A DNA stretch of 64,000 bases from Rothia sp. (in: high G+C Gram-positive bacteria) (GTDB taxonomy: Bacteria; Actinomycetota; Actinomycetes; Actinomycetales; Micrococcaceae), in NCBI GenBank assembly GCA_030524105.1, contig JAUNHE010000004.1, positions 181,336-245,335 of the forward strand. The letters are read 5' to 3'. The translations under genes and the position numbers were made by a program. The notes under the pieces were generated by a model. It made no database searches, was not told the origin of the DNA, and was given only the letters and a program-made list of their open reading frames with translations. Shown piece by piece: positions 27,070-37,452 of the stretch; the stretch's first letter is position 1; each line of letters starts with the position of its first letter.

Positions 27070-28644
27070 TTAAGCCTTACTGCCCGTCAGCAGGGCTCGA
27101 ATAGTCACCCGTGTGCCCTGTGGATCTACCGGCTCCCAGTTGATCGAACCATTAAGTTCGCTGGCTACCAGGGTCCGCACAATTTGCATGCCCAGCCCCT
27201 CTTTTTTCTCAGCCTGCCGCTGCTTTTGGGATCCTGCCCCTTCTCTAAGCTGCTGCCCCATCCCCAGGCCATCGTCTGTAACCGTTACCGTCAGAGTAGG
27301 TTCTCCCCGATCGTTATAGTGTCGTGCCCCAGCCAGGCGAACGGTACCGTCCCTGTCCTTCAGGCCATGCTCAACAGCGTTAGCCACCACCTCGTTAATA
27401 ACCAGCGCCAAGGGAGTAGCAAATTGACTAGGCATTCTGCCAAAAGAACCTTCTAGAACCGTCATAACATTTTGGTTGGATGAGGCCAGCTCAGCGGCAA
27501 TATGGAACTGTCGCTGAATAAGATCGTCAAAGTCAACTTCCTGAGACAAGCCCTGCGAAAGGGCCTCATGGACCATGGCAATGGTGGCCACCCGTCGCAT
27601 GGCCTGCTCTAAACCCTCTTTTGCTTCCTTGCTATGCATCCGTCGTGACTGTAGCCTCAGCAGAGCCGAGACTGTCTGCAAATTGTTCTTCACCCGGTGG
27701 TGAATCTCCCGAATGGTAGCGTCCTTGGTCATCAATTCCAGTTCACGCCGACGTAGCTCCGTCACGTCCCGGCACAGCAGCACTGCCCCAAAACGTTCTT
27801 CGCCCAAAGCAGTGCTCCGCCGCAGAGGAATGGCACGAAAAGTAACGCTAAAACGCCTGGCCTTAACCTCTCCTCGCCAGGGCATTCTGCCAGTGAGTAC
27901 CAGTGGTAGAGTCTCATCGGCTTTACCGTCGCTAGGTTGGATCAAGGAACGTGTCACTTCATAAAGCTTGTGATCCTCAAGCTTTTGCTCATAACCCAGG
28001 CGCCGGTAGATAGAAGAAACATTGGGAGAAACAAACTCAACCTTTCCTTCCGCATCCAAGGTAATAAGGCCGTCACCAACCCGGGGATTACCCCGGGCAG
28101 TTCCTACTGGAGCGGTGAATTCAGGCCAGACTCCCCGCGCAACCATTTGCAGAAGATTATCGGCCACCTTGCGGTAAACCACCTCTACCCGCGGTGGTTT
28201 CCGGGTACCAAAAACCGCCGTATGCAAGGAGAGCAGGGCAATGGTTCGCCCATTACGTACCAGGGGTATCAGCGTAGTATTCAGGCTGGTTTCTGGAGCA
28301 CTCTGTTCATCTCTCAACCTAATAACCTGATGGCTCATCCAGGCGTCCCAGGCCCGTTCTTGAAGGTGAGGACTCATTTCTTGATCAACCATATCCCGAT
28401 GAAAAACAGTATGCACGGTTGATGGGCGCACCTGGCCGGCACTGCGCAGCTGGCTTCCTTGAGCAAGACCGTAAATTCGCTGTCCCGGAAAATCCCTGTC
28501 TTCATCCGGGGTGATAGGCAACCACAAAAGCAAATCTCCGTGTGCCGTATCAGCAATAATCTGCCAATCGCCCATGAGCAAATGTAACCATTCGGTATCA
28601 CCCGGGCCAAGATTTTTATCAAGCAAAATTGTATCGATCAGCAT
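27070..28644 (-). CDS. pdtaS: sensor histidine kinase PdtaS-like
   Basis: A 524-residue soluble HisKA_2/HWE-type kinase. An N-terminal GAF-like region (about 1-150) and a PAS domain (DGLITLDAEGKVEFVSPN, about 190-310) precede the dimerisation motif REIHHRVKNNLQTVSALLRL with the phospho-acceptor His, and the ATPase domain with NEVVANAVEHG (N box) and DDGLGMG (G box). In mycobacteria PdtaS phosphorylates the RNA-binding antiterminator PdtaR; no pdtaR is in this window. Convergent with whiB1. Confidence 0.9.
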   Translation of the reverse strand: MLIDTILLDKNLGPGDTEWLHLLMGDWQIIADTAHGDLLLWLPITPDEDRDFPGQRIYGLAQGSQLRSAGQVRPSTVHTVFHRDMVDQEMSPHLQERAWDAWMSHQVIRLRDEQSAPETSLNTTLIPLVRNGRTIALLSLHTAVFGTRKPPRVEVVYRKVADNLLQMVARGVWPEFTAPVGTARGNPRVGDGLITLDAEGKVEFVSPNVSSIYRRLGYEQKLEDHKLYEVTRSLIQPSDGKADETLPLVLTGRMPWRGEVKARRFSVTFRAIPLRRSTALGEERFGAVLLCRDVTELRRRELELMTKDATIREIHHRVKNNLQTVSALLRLQSRRMHSKEAKEGLEQAMRRVATIAMVHEALSQGLSQEVDFDDLIQRQFHIAAELASSNQNVMTVLEGSFGRMPSQFATPLALVINEVVANAVEHGLKDRDGTVRLAGARHYNDRGEPTLTVTVTDDGLGMGQQLREGAGSQKQRQAEKKEGLGMQIVRTLVASELNGSINWEPVDPQGTRVTIRALLTGSKA

Positions 28645-28677
28645 ATTAGTCTCTCTCGCAACTATTTGTTACTGATC

Positions 28678-30000
28678 TTAGCTGGATTTTCTGACCATAC
28701 GGCGCACTATTTTTTGTGTTGCTGTTCCGTCGGGGTTTTGCTGCAGTGTTTGAGCCAGCAAGGCCTGCATACTTTGGGTTAACTCGCTTTTTGCTGCTGA
28801 TTCTATAAGGGTTTTCCCGCTTAACCAGGACCTATCAAGAGTCTGCTGATCATAGGGGACAAACCCGCTAATGGGGCAGGCCGGACCAAAACGCTGCCAA
28901 GCCTGCTGAATGCTTTTGTGGGGATTAGCCCCTGCCGCCTGCTTTCGTACTTTATTGATCCAAATCGCTATTTTATGAACCGAAATTCCTTTACTTTCAC
29001 TACATTGAGCTAGCTCTTCATAGGCTTTAAGCAATCGTGGAATCCCCAGAACGTCTGCGCTGCCAACCATAATCACCCGGTCAGCTTCTTCAAGGCAGGT
29101 CAGGGTGGCTCCGTTACGACGCGGGGCAAAACCATCAAAGCTCAGTTCTTCGTCTTCTTCAATGTTTGCTGCGGTATCAACCAGCACAAGATCGTAGTGG
29201 TTTTTAAGAAAAGCAAACAGCTTAACTAAGGACTTAGTTCTCAACTCTGGCCAACGCTCTGCCCGGGTAATTCCGGTTAAGACATCTAAGGGCTGTCCTA
29301 AGATGTGGACCCTGCTTACTGCTTCTGCTAACACCTGGCTCGTTAGCTCTGAACGTTCCAGCTGATGGCAAAGCTGGGCAAGACCAGAGTAGTCCTCAAG
29401 CATACCCAGGAGGGCACTGTGGCAGGGCGCGTAGGTATCTGCATCGACCAGGCAAACCCGCTGACCTTGGCTAGCTGCAATACTTGCACAGTTAACGGCC
29501 AGAGTGCTTCGCCCCGGGGAGCCGGCCCCAGACCAAAAGGTCAGTATCCGGCCGGCAGCCCCGGTTTGACCCTGCCAGAAAAAATGGGCTGCCCTTTCTG
29601 TCTGCTGCCTATTTTCTAGCTCGGCCGCTTCCTTAACTGCTGGTGAGCTCAAGGGAGCAGAACCGGCTGCCGCTGTTGCTGTCTCAATAGCAGCAATCAG
29701 CTCTTGCTGACCAACCGTTAACGGCAGCTGCAGCACCTGCCCCGGCACCTGCTTAAGCTGACTATCCGCTACCACAACCACGCCCAGCTCTTGGCTGCAG
29801 AGCTGATCGTAGAAAGAAAGAGTCAAGTCTGGGTGCTCACCAATAATAAGAACGGCTCGAGCAATACCGGTCTGAGCCAAACCCAGTAACTCCGAAGCTT
29901 CATAGGTGTGCCGGCAGACGCTCACCGCTCCCCGCTGACTCTCAATAGCGGTGATATAGGTTCTTGCATCGTGCCCAAAAACAATAACTGGGATACTCAT
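28678..30000 (-). CDS. CpaE/TadZ-like ATPase of the Tad system
   Basis: A 440-residue protein with an N-terminal receiver-like region and a ParA/MinD-type ATPase domain. The deviant Walker A is FWSGAGSPGRSTLAVN, lacking the usual terminal Lys as in many actinobacterial CpaE proteins, and LVLVDTAANIEEDEEL is the Walker B region. TadZ proteins place the pilus machine in the cell. Its ATG overlaps the SAF-domain gene stop by one base (TAATG), and the tadABC operon lies 8 kb away on the same strand. Confidence 0.75.
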   Translation of the reverse strand: MSIPVIVFGHDARTYITAIESQRGAVSVCRHTYEASELLGLAQTGIARAVLIIGEHPDLTLSFYDQLCSQELGVVVVADSQLKQVPGQVLQLPLTVGQQELIAAIETATAAAGSAPLSSPAVKEAAELENRQQTERAAHFFWQGQTGAAGRILTFWSGAGSPGRSTLAVNCASIAASQGQRVCLVDADTYAPCHSALLGMLEDYSGLAQLCHQLERSELTSQVLAEAVSRVHILGQPLDVLTGITRAERWPELRTKSLVKLFAFLKNHYDLVLVDTAANIEEDEELSFDGFAPRRNGATLTCLEEADRVIMVGSADVLGIPRLLKAYEELAQCSESKGISVHKIAIWINKVRKQAAGANPHKSIQQAWQRFGPACPISGFVPYDQQTLDRSWLSGKTLIESAAKSELTQSMQALLAQTLQQNPDGTATQKIVRRMVRKSS

Positions 30001-30662
30001 TACTGCTGATTTTCTTGGCGAAGGGTGCTAGGAACAAGGTTGATCTTGTCCTCATTGTTAACAGCTGCCAACAAACTGGGCAGGGCTTGTTCACTCAGCA
30101 AGAGCTGCACCGTCGATTTGCCGGTTCCGCCGATCATGCTCTCTTCTGCAGTAATACTAGCTATCTCTGCGCCGGTGGCAATAAGCTGTGGATCCTTATA
30201 GCCGTTGCCCGTCTCGGCATGCTTAGAAACCCAAATATCGACTCTTTGTCCGGGAGTAAAGTTTTTAGCTAACCCAGATTCTAGGAGGATGCTGCTTTCT
30301 CGACGCCCCTGTGGATCAAGAGCAGCAAGGCTTGTTCTACTGATAAGTTGACCCGCTCGAATATTGTCAACAATGAGGGACTGATCAGCAGGGATGTCTG
30401 CAGAATCCAGGTAGTGTGCGGCCGAATCTGCCAGATTGACCTCGACGGGTTTAATGTCCTCTGCCGTCAACTGTTCACCTACGGTAAGGTCTCGGGCGGC
30501 AACGTAGTAGGTGGTGGTTTTGTTTGTTACGTGAATGATGCCAACCACTGCACTGATAGATACTGCTATCAGCAGCAGACCAATCAATAATTTAGGATCA
30601 CGCAAACCCGGCTTCTGCATGCGCTGAGTTAAGGCAACTGCCTCAGGTACCTTCTGACTCAC
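30000..30662 (-). CDS. SAF-domain protein, CpaB/RcpC-like
   Basis: A 220-residue protein with one N-terminal membrane helix (about residues 25-48) and an SAF domain (YYVAARDLTVGEQLTAEDIKPVEV; ISRTSLAALDP), then a beta-rich part like CpaB/RcpC, which contribute to the Flp pilus channel or periplasmic scaffold. Start GTG 30662 follows GGGGGGAAGAAC. It leads a two-gene operon with the CpaE-like gene. Confidence 0.75.
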   Translation of the reverse strand: MSQKVPEAVALTQRMQKPGLRDPKLLIGLLLIAVSISAVVGIIHVTNKTTTYYVAARDLTVGEQLTAEDIKPVEVNLADSAAHYLDSADIPADQSLIVDNIRAGQLISRTSLAALDPQGRRESSILLESGLAKNFTPGQRVDIWVSKHAETGNGYKDPQLIATGAEIASITAEESMIGGTGKSTVQLLLSEQALPSLLAAVNNEDKINLVPSTLRQENQQ

Positions 30663-30902
30663 GTTCTTCCCCCCAACCTAAGATGAGTATGGTACGCCTG
30701 ACTTAGAATACTCAAAAGTCCTATCTCCGGCCGGTATTTGTCCACACTTAATCGTTATATGACAGCACTAGCTGCAAATAACAGCAATTTAGTGGTAGCA
30801 ATCCAATATTTCTGTGGATAACTGCCAGCAGATACCTTTTGAGACGATATAGTTATGATTAAAGTCTGCACTTACCGTTTCCAAGTTAGAGGAGCATAGA
30901 CA

Positions 30903-31148
30903 ATGGCGGAACAGCGCTTCCTCACCCTTCCTGAAGTCAGTGAAGTTCTTAATATTTCTTTGAGTCAGACTCGCGCCCTGGTTCGCTCCGGAGAGCTATC
31001 TGCCATTCAGATTGGCGGCCGAAACCAGTGGCGGGTAGAGATCACCAAGCTCGAAGACTACATTGCTGAAGCTTATAAACGAACCGCAGAGAATTTACAT
31101 ACCGTTGATATTGATGAGCTTGCTGATTCCGAGCAGGCCGGTCAATAA
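30903..31148 (+). CDS. BldC-like / excisionase-family DNA-binding protein
   Basis: An 81-residue protein with a MerR-type winged helix-turn-helix (FLTLPEVSEVLNISLSQTRALVRSGELSAIQIGG) and an acidic C-terminal tail. Such stand-alone domains include the developmental regulator BldC of Streptomyces and a protein common beside Tad and secA loci in Micrococcales. GAGGAG lies nine bases before the ATG. Divergent from the SAF gene. Confidence 0.8.
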   Translation: MAEQRFLTLPEVSEVLNISLSQTRALVRSGELSAIQIGGRNQWRVEITKLEDYIAEAYKRTAENLHTVDIDELADSEQAGQ

Positions 31149-31174
31149 GACCCCCAGCAAAACCCCTTGACCAG

Positions 31175-31723
31175 CTAGGACAGGGGTGAGCAGAGGGCTG
31201 CCAATTGATCAAAGCCCATGACGCGCTGACCCAACACGCTTCTAGAGCGGTAACCGCCTTCGATACTGTGCAGGGCCAGCTCAAAAAAGTCTTGCCCAAC
31301 CTGTTCAATAGTTCCTTGGCTACTGGCGCACTCGCTCCGGTAGAACACCGTAACCGGCATGCGGGCCCTGCTTAAAGCGCGTAAGGCATAGGCAAGATTT
31401 AGTTTTCTACGCACATCGGTCGGGCTGTTCTGAGAGAAACTGCTGCCACCCTCCCACCAGATCACTGCCCGGTAAGGGATAAGAATATTTTCAGCCCGGC
31501 CCTTAAGCTGCAACCAGTCTGACCCTAAAGATACCAGCTTACCGGCCCAGTTATGAGCCCCAGCAACAGCTACATTAAGCTGCTGGCCCAGTTGAGCGGC
31601 CAGGCGGTCTAGCTGCCGAATCTGAGCGTATTCAGCCCTGCGAACCTCACGGGCATCCAGCTCCAGCTCGCGTGTCTTAACCGCCGAGATCTGCGTCTCA
31701 AAATCCCGAAATATTCTCTCCAT
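31175..31723 (-). CDS. conserved actinobacterial hypothetical protein
   Basis: About 182 residues. An N-terminal helical part (RIFRDFETQISAVKTRELELDAREVRRAEYAQIRQLDR, broken here only for display) is followed by a small beta-barrel-like section with GSDWLQLKGRAENILIPYRAV and a repeat-like C-terminal section with GQDFFELAL. Proteins of this form, with a helical lead and two Sm-like halves, are common in actinobacteria and have no assigned role. ATG 31723 gives the family start MERIF; the frame continues to 31774. Converges with the BldC-like gene. Confidence 0.6.
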   Translation of the reverse strand: MERIFRDFETQISAVKTRELELDAREVRRAEYAQIRQLDRLAAQLGQQLNVAVAGAHNWAGKLVSLGSDWLQLKGRAENILIPYRAVIWWEGGSSFSQNSPTDVRRKLNLAYALRALSRARMPVTVFYRSECASSQGTIEQVGQDFFELALHSIEGGYRSRSVLGQRVMGFDQLAALCSPLS

Positions 31724-31891
31724 GCTGACAACATTTACCATAGCCCAGCAGGGGTGGCCAGATTTTGTAGCCATAAGTTCAAAAAAATAATGTGTCTAGC
31801 ACAGCTAGACCTATTTACAACCGATCTTTTTACAGCAATACTCATTCTTGAACATCTAATTACATCAAACGACAAGTTTAGGGTGGAGCTT

Positions 31892-33151
31892 ATGCGTCCT
31901 CAGAAGGCCACAAAGGTTAGTTTTGGAGAGATCTTACTCACCTTTTCTATACCCTCACTAGCAGTAACGGTTCTATTATTGGACCTTTACGTGCTGTCTG
32001 CTATCTCGGTAAAACAGCGCTTTGCCGAGTGGGCCATGCTCCTAGGTTTACTGGTAGTTTGCTCACTGATCCTGCTCTGGTGGCTTGCCGCAATTGGTAT
32101 TTGTGCCTTTGACGGCTTAATGGCAGCCCGCATCAAGGCACAACCGGTAGCAAAACCCCAGTGGGTCCCCAAGTTTGTACGTAACACCGTCTTTGCGCTG
32201 CTAGGTATTGGCAGCATGGCCTCCCCCGCTTTTGCGGCAGAGAGCCCGGCTGCAGACCTAAACTTCAACTTTTCAGCCGGCTACTCCCAATCTCAGCAGA
32301 GCACAACACCCTTCTTCCTGAGCCCACAAGTCACCGGAGAAGTAGCCCAGGAGGCAATTGAAACAGAGCCAACCCCCGTCGTACCCTTTTTTCCGGCAGA
32401 AGAGGAGCAACTACAGCAGAGCGACCCCAGGACCCCACAAACAGAAAACCAGGCGGCAGCTAGCAGCACAGAAGCTGCTGCAGAAGCCTTCTTTCAACCA
32501 GGCCAGCCTCCTAAAGACCATCTTCAAGCCCAGCAAGAACAGGCTCTGGCCCAGTTCCAAAACAGGCAAGTAGACCTAAGCCACAGGCAGGTTGAGCAGC
32601 TTAAGCAAAAGACAGAAGAGCCGCTCACCCCAACCCCTGCAAACCTCGAGCAGGAGCAGCAAACCGCTGCTGAGCACGCGGGCAAGAGCCAAGAAGAGCG
32701 TGCAGCGGCTGAGCCGCAGGCAGGCAATGACCAGGTTAGCCAGGAGGATCTTCTTAAACTAACCGGGCCAGACCTGGACCGCATGCTAGAAAAGCTGCCA
32801 GACCAAGAGCTGGCCTCCGATCTAAACCAGCAGGATTCCCAGCAGAAAAGCTACACGGGTTATTCAGCATTTTTTGGAGTCCAAGCCGCAGAGTTAGCAG
32901 AAAAACCGGCAGAGCAGTTTAGCTCAGACCAGGCCCAAACCCAATCTACCCCCAAAGTAAAGAAGACCGAAGAACTAGAAGTCAGCAGCGGGGATACTCT
33001 CTGGTCTATTGCCCAGCAGCAAATCCAATCCGATGAACCGGCAGATGTCTTGGAATACACCCAGCAGCTCTACGCCATTAATGCTGAAAATCTTGAATCC
33101 ATTGATAGCTACATTTATCCCGGCCAAGTAATCAACATTCCCAGTCGCTAA
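31892..33151 (+). CDS. membrane protein with C-terminal LysM domain
   Basis: A 419-residue protein with two N-terminal membrane helices (about residues 13-35 and 50-75), a further hydrophobic stretch ending MASPAFAAE, a long Gln/Glu/Ala-rich disordered linker, and a LysM peptidoglycan-binding domain at the end (SSGDTLWSIAQQQI ... YPGQVINIPS). It probably tethers the membrane to the wall. ATG 31892 has GGTGGAG just upstream; the open frame before it lacks support. Followed 24 bp later by the Rv3235-like gene. Confidence 0.72.
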   Translation: MRPQKATKVSFGEILLTFSIPSLAVTVLLLDLYVLSAISVKQRFAEWAMLLGLLVVCSLILLWWLAAIGICAFDGLMAARIKAQPVAKPQWVPKFVRNTVFALLGIGSMASPAFAAESPAADLNFNFSAGYSQSQQSTTPFFLSPQVTGEVAQEAIETEPTPVVPFFPAEEEQLQQSDPRTPQTENQAAASSTEAAAEAFFQPGQPPKDHLQAQQEQALAQFQNRQVDLSHRQVEQLKQKTEEPLTPTPANLEQEQQTAAEHAGKSQEERAAAEPQAGNDQVSQEDLLKLTGPDLDRMLEKLPDQELASDLNQQDSQQKSYTGYSAFFGVQAAELAEKPAEQFSSDQAQTQSTPKVKKTEELEVSSGDTLWSIAQQQIQSDEPADVLEYTQQLYAINAENLESIDSYIYPGQVINIPSR

Positions 33152-33175
33152 CGGCTACTCGCCTAAGGAACCAGC

Positions 33176-33685
33176 ATGAATGAATACTGCTACCCTGATC
33201 AAGCCAGCCCTTTTACAGCTATATCAGCAGAAGAATACGAAACTTTTCACAAGAAAATCATTGAACAGGAAAATAAAAACCACCCTGCTGGAATCGGCTT
33301 AAAACCCAGCAGCAGGCAGTGTGCTTCCATAGAAATACTGTGTTCAGGCCTTAGCATTGCTATTCTGGAAGTGTTTGCTGGCCGGCGGCCGGCCCATCAC
33401 TTGGCAAAGTGGCTCAGCAAGGAATGCCTGAGAAAAATTACAGCCCGCGCCCAGGTTACCACCAATACCTTGCGCCAAAGATACACCCACTCACCGCTCA
33501 GAGCTACCCCCTTTCGCCAAGATCTTCACCGGCCCAAAACGCGTAGGGTCAGAGCTCAGCAAATCAGCACGGAAGTCTTTGAAGTCTCTCTCATCCTTGA
33601 GGATGCTATGAAGGTACGGGCTATGGCCCTGCGGGTAGAAAAAATATTTAAGGCCTGGAAAATAACAGCAGTAGAAATAGCCTAG
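33176..33685 (+). CDS. Rv3235 family protein
   Basis: A 169-residue protein whose LSIAILEVFAGRRPAHHLAKW and C-terminal RRVRAQQISTEVFEVSLILED-type stretches match the Rv3235 family, small actinobacterial proteins of unknown function encoded close to secA. Co-directional with the LysM gene. It ends before a bidirectional hairpin shared with secA. Confidence 0.82.
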   Translation: MNEYCYPDQASPFTAISAEEYETFHKKIIEQENKNHPAGIGLKPSSRQCASIEILCSGLSIAILEVFAGRRPAHHLAKWLSKECLRKITARAQVTTNTLRQRYTHSPLRATPFRQDLHRPKTRRVRAQQISTEVFEVSLILEDAMKVRAMALRVEKIFKAWKITAVEIA

Positions 33686-33709
33686 CCACAAGACTCTTAC
33701 CAAAAAAGA

Positions 33710-33752
33710 AACTGCTGGGATTCATAGGTAAAAACCCTAACTCCCAGCAGTT
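33710..33752. terminator. bidirectional terminator between the Rv3235-like gene and secA
   Basis: Perfect 11-bp stem AACTGCTGGGA / TCCCAGCAGTT with a 21-base loop, followed by CTTTTGC on the plus strand and by TTTTTTGG after CTT... on the minus strand. Confidence 0.8.
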
Positions 33753-33764
33753 CTTTTGCTTCAG

Positions 33765-36461
33765 CTATGACTTTAATGAGCCACGCTTACGTTTCTGCTT
33801 CTTCTTTTGTTTCTTGGTCTGCTCCTGGTTTAAATCAATCGTTCCCGTGTCAACAGGCTCCGACTGCCGAACCTTGGTTTCTGTGCCGCCACCCTCGCTG
33901 GGTGCCGAATACTGCAAGAACTTAGGCTGGGCGGGGACCTCCAGCTGAATCTGGGAAGCCCTGGTCCGCTGCTTGGAAAGATCAACTCGGTAAAGGTAAG
34001 TCACCGTTTCTTCGCGCACCGCGTCCATCATGGACTGGTACATGGCATAGCCCTCCCGCTGATACTCCACCAGCGGATCACGCTGCGCCATAGCACGCAG
34101 GCCAATTCCCTCTTTAAGGTAGTCCATCTCGTAGAGATGCTCCGGCCAGCTCTTACCAATGACAGAAAGCACCACTCGCCGTTCTATCTCCCGCATAGCC
34201 TCGGAACCTACCTGGTCTTCACGTTCCTGGTAAATGAGCTTGGCATCTTCCAAGATCTCTTTAACCAAAAGATCACGGTCAATCTTAGATTGGTCGCCTA
34301 CCTCATCGATAAAGTCATCGTAGGTTAAGGAAATAGGATAGACACTTTCCAAGGAAGCCCAAAGCTTATCGGTATCCCAATCTTCTGCATGCCCGTCGTC
34401 CACATGAGCATCAATGATGGACGTCAGCACATCCTTGGTAAAGGTTTGAATATTTTCCTTCAGATCGTCACCCTGAAGAATCAGGTTCCGGTCCCGGTAC
34501 ATAGCCTCACGCTGCCGGTTAAGAACATCGTCATATTTAAGGATGTTTTTACGCTGCTCGGCATTGCGGGATTCCACCTGGCCCTGAGCTGAGGCAATCA
34601 CCCTCGAGACGAGCTTAGAATCCAAGGCAGTATCTTCTGGGGCTCCACTCATGAGCCTAGCCGCTGCCTGGCCGTTAAAGAGGCGCATCAGATCGTCGGA
34701 CAAAGAAAGATAAAAACGGGATTCACCGGGGTCCCCCTGACGGCCAGAACGGCCCCGGAGCTGATTATCAATCCGGCGGGATTCATGCCGTTCTGTTCCC
34801 AAAACGTAGAGACCGCCAAGTTCAATCACTTCTTCGTGCTCAGCTGAAGCAGCCTGCTCACAGGCTCCCAGTACATCGGGCCAACGGGCCTCGTACTCGG
34901 CTGAATTCCGTTCAGGATCCAAACCCAGCTGGGACATCTTTTCAACGGCCTCAAACTCCGGGTTACCGCCCAGCATAATATCCGTACCGCGCCCGGCCAT
35001 ATTGGTGGCAACGGTAACAGCACCTTTACGGCCAGCCTGGGCAACAATAGCGGCCTCACGCGCGTGGTTTTTAGCGTTAAGCACCTCGTGCACCACTCCT
35101 TCTGCCCGCAGCAGCTTAGAGAGGTATTCGCTTTTTTCGACGCTGGTAGTACCTACCAAAATAGGCTGACCCTTACGGTGTCTCTCCTTGATGTCTTGTA
35201 CCACAGCATTAAACTTGGCAATCTCGTTTTTATAGACCTTATCCGGCCGGTCCTTCCTGGCAACATCCTTGTTGGTGGGAATAGCGACAACCCCCAGCTG
35301 ATAAGTATTCATAAACTCAGCAGCCTCAGTCTCTGCAGTACCGGTCATGCCTGAGAGCTTGTCATACATACGGAAATAGTTCTGTAAGGTGACGGTAGCC
35401 ATGGTTTGGTTTTCCGGCTTAATCTCTACGCCTTCTTTAGCTTCGATAGCCTGGTGAATACCGTCGTTATAGCGTCGCCCCGACAGGATACGGCCCGTGT
35501 GTTCATCAACAATCATGACCTCGCCATCAAGAACAACGTAATCCTTATTGTTCTTAAAGAGCTCTTTAGCCTTAATAGAATTATTTAAGAAACCGATCAA
35601 AGGGGTATTCGCAGACTCGTAAAGATTATGAATACCCAGATGATCCTCAACCTTATCAATGCCTGGCTCTAGGATTCCCACGGTCCGTTTTTTCTCATCA
35701 ACCTCGTAGTCAACATTGGCTTTGAGACTTTGAGCAAAACGGGCAAACTCGGCATACCAGCGGTTTGCCTCTCCGGCTGCCGGTCCAGAAATAATTAAAG
35801 GTGTTCTGGCCTCATCAATAAGAATTGAGTCAACCTCATCCACAATGGCAAAATGGTGGCCACGCTGCACCTGCTCTTCCAGCGTCCAGGCCATGTTGTC
35901 ACGTAAATAATCAAAACCAAATTCATTATTGGTTCCGTAGGTAATATCCGCCAAGTACTCCTGCCGGCGCTGATCTGGGTTCTGGTTAGATAGAATAACC
36001 CCGGTTTCCATGCCCAGAAAACGGAATACACGGCCCATCAGGTTAGCCTGGTACTCGGCCAAGTAATCATTGACCGTTACCACATGCACACCCTTACCCT
36101 TGAGGGCGTTAAGATAAGAGGGAGCCGTAGCAACGAGAGTTTTACCCTCACCGGTTTTCATCTCAGCAATATTACCCAGATGTAGGGCTGCACCACCCAT
36201 AATTTGCACGTCGTAGTGACGCTTACCTAAGGTGCGCTTTGAAGCCTCACGAACAACGGCAAAGGCCTCGGGCAGCATAGCATCCAAGGATTCGCCTTGC
36301 TCAGCTCGTTGCCTTAAGGAATCGGTTTCACTCCTCAGTTCGGAGTCGGACATATTTTCAAAAGTCTCTTCGAGCGAGTTAACCGCATTGGTATAGGCAC
36401 GAAGCTGTTTGAGGATCCTTTTATCCCCAACGCGAAGAACCTTTTCTAAGAAAGATGCCAC
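33765..36461 (-). CDS. secA: preprotein translocase ATPase SecA
   Basis: An 898-residue motor of the Sec pathway. Walker A is [12 protein letters not shown] (about residue 105), Walker B is [20 protein letters not shown], and the second nucleotide-binding fold has NMAGRGTDI and [13 protein letters not shown]. The C-terminus is a Lys-rich tail ([13 protein letters not shown]) and lacks the CxCxnCH zinc-binding motif found in many SecA proteins. GTG start at 36461 with AAGGAG upstream. Downstream of hpf, separated by a strong terminator, so it has its own promoter. Confidence 0.97.
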   Translation of the reverse strand: MASFLEKVLRVGDKRILKQLRAYTNAVNSLEETFENMSDSELRSETDSLRQRAEQGESLDAMLPEAFAVVREASKRTLGKRHYDVQIMGGAALHLGNIAEMKTGEGKTLVATAPSYLNALKGKGVHVVTVNDYLAEYQANLMGRVFRFLGMETGVILSNQNPDQRRQEYLADITYGTNNEFGFDYLRDNMAWTLEEQVQRGHHFAIVDEVDSILIDEARTPLIISGPAAGEANRWYAEFARFAQSLKANVDYEVDEKKRTVGILEPGIDKVEDHLGIHNLYESANTPLIGFLNNSIKAKELFKNNKDYVVLDGEVMIVDEHTGRILSGRRYNDGIHQAIEAKEGVEIKPENQTMATVTLQNYFRMYDKLSGMTGTAETEAAEFMNTYQLGVVAIPTNKDVARKDRPDKVYKNEIAKFNAVVQDIKERHRKGQPILVGTTSVEKSEYLSKLLRAEGVVHEVLNAKNHAREAAIVAQAGRKGAVTVATNMAGRGTDIMLGGNPEFEAVEKMSQLGLDPERNSAEYEARWPDVLGACEQAASAEHEEVIELGGLYVLGTERHESRRIDNQLRGRSGRQGDPGESRFYLSLSDDLMRLFNGQAAARLMSGAPEDTALDSKLVSRVIASAQGQVESRNAEQRKNILKYDDVLNRQREAMYRDRNLILQGDDLKENIQTFTKDVLTSIIDAHVDDGHAEDWDTDKLWASLESVYPISLTYDDFIDEVGDQSKIDRDLLVKEILEDAKLIYQEREDQVGSEAMREIERRVVLSVIGKSWPEHLYEMDYLKEGIGLRAMAQRDPLVEYQREGYAMYQSMMDAVREETVTYLYRVDLSKQRTRASQIQLEVPAQPKFLQYSAPSEGGGTETKVRQSEPVDTGTIDLNQEQTKKQKKKQKRKRGSLKS

Positions 36462-36615
36462 GGAAACTGACTCCTTGGATTATACGATCATTTAAGCAGC
36501 GGCAAGCACCTGACGGTACACGCCTAACTTATTCTAGGCTAAACCCTTGCCCGAGACCTTTTCCAGTACAAATTCATCTCTAGGCAAATTGTCACATCCT
36601 ACCCTTGACACAAAA

Positions 36616-36643
36616 AACAGGTGGTACCGGAGTACCACCTGTT
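36616..36643 (-). terminator. strong intrinsic terminator after hpf
   Basis: Perfect 12-bp stem AACAGGTGGTAC / GTACCACCTGTT with a 4-base loop, followed on the minus strand by a run of six T. Lies between hpf and secA. A second, weaker stem (AGCTTTTAC / GTAAAAGCT) sits at 36664-36691. Confidence 0.9.
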
Positions 36644-36699
36644 GACAAGGCCTTATATTCCCAGCTTTTACTCAGATTATGGGTAAAAGCTCCTTAGCT

Positions 36700-37332
36700 T
36701 TAACGGTCTAGAGTAATGACGCCGTAGGACCAGCCTTTACGCCGATAGACAGCGGATGGGGAGCCTGTCTCTTTATCAACATAAAGGAAGAAATCATGTC
36801 CAACCAGTTCCATATGATCAACCGCTTCTTCGGCGGTGAGCTCCGAGGCCGGAAAACTCTTACGACGAATTTCAATGGGTGAGGTAAGCTCGTCATCCAA
36901 AGAATACTCATTGGAAAAAGCAGCTTCCTCAACGGGGACGTCATCCACATGGATTTCGGTCACAGCTACCTGATCATCAATGATCGGTAAGGAACCCGTT
37001 GCCTCAGCAACAGACTGAGGCCGCTTATCCCCGGCCTTACTGGTTTTACGACGATCGCGGGCTCTGCGTAATCGTTCAAGCAGCTTACCGTAGGTCTCAT
37101 CAAAGACCGCAAATTTATCCTCACCCACAGACTCGGCCCGAAGCACCGGACCGCGGCCGCTGACGGTGATTTCAACCCTCATGGTGTTGGGCCCGCTATG
37201 ACCGTCCTTAGAAAATTTGACTTCAATATCGTCTACCCGACCAAGTTGTTCAAACTTTGTTACTTTTTCTTCAACATATTCGCGAAGACGATCAGTTACC
37301 TTGACGTTGCGTCCAATGACGTTGATTTCCAC
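36700..37332 (-). CDS. hpf: long-form ribosome hibernation promoting factor
   Basis: A 210-residue protein that pairs 70S ribosomes into inactive 100S dimers in stationary phase. The N-terminal domain (NVIGRNVKVTDRLREYVEEKVTKFEQL) binds the decoding site, and a linker joins it to the C-terminal dimerisation domain (MELVGHDFFLYVDKETGSPSAVYRRKG). I chose GTG 37332, which has GGAGGG five bases upstream; TTG 37344 would place that site inside the gene. Between comF and secA, as usual in actinobacteria. Confidence 0.93.
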   Translation of the reverse strand: MEINVIGRNVKVTDRLREYVEEKVTKFEQLGRVDDIEVKFSKDGHSGPNTMRVEITVSGRGPVLRAESVGEDKFAVFDETYGKLLERLRRARDRRKTSKAGDKRPQSVAEATGSLPIIDDQVAVTEIHVDDVPVEEAAFSNEYSLDDELTSPIEIRRKSFPASELTAEEAVDHMELVGHDFFLYVDKETGSPSAVYRRKGWSYGVITLDR

Positions 37333-37452
37333 AATGCCCTCCAAGTGTTGGGGGTACGTTGAGCTGCTAAGCCTAACGGAGGAATCATCCTGCGATTCCC
37401 TACTATTAAGGCTAGTAGATTTGATGGCCTAAGTCACGTTGAGCTTGAACCT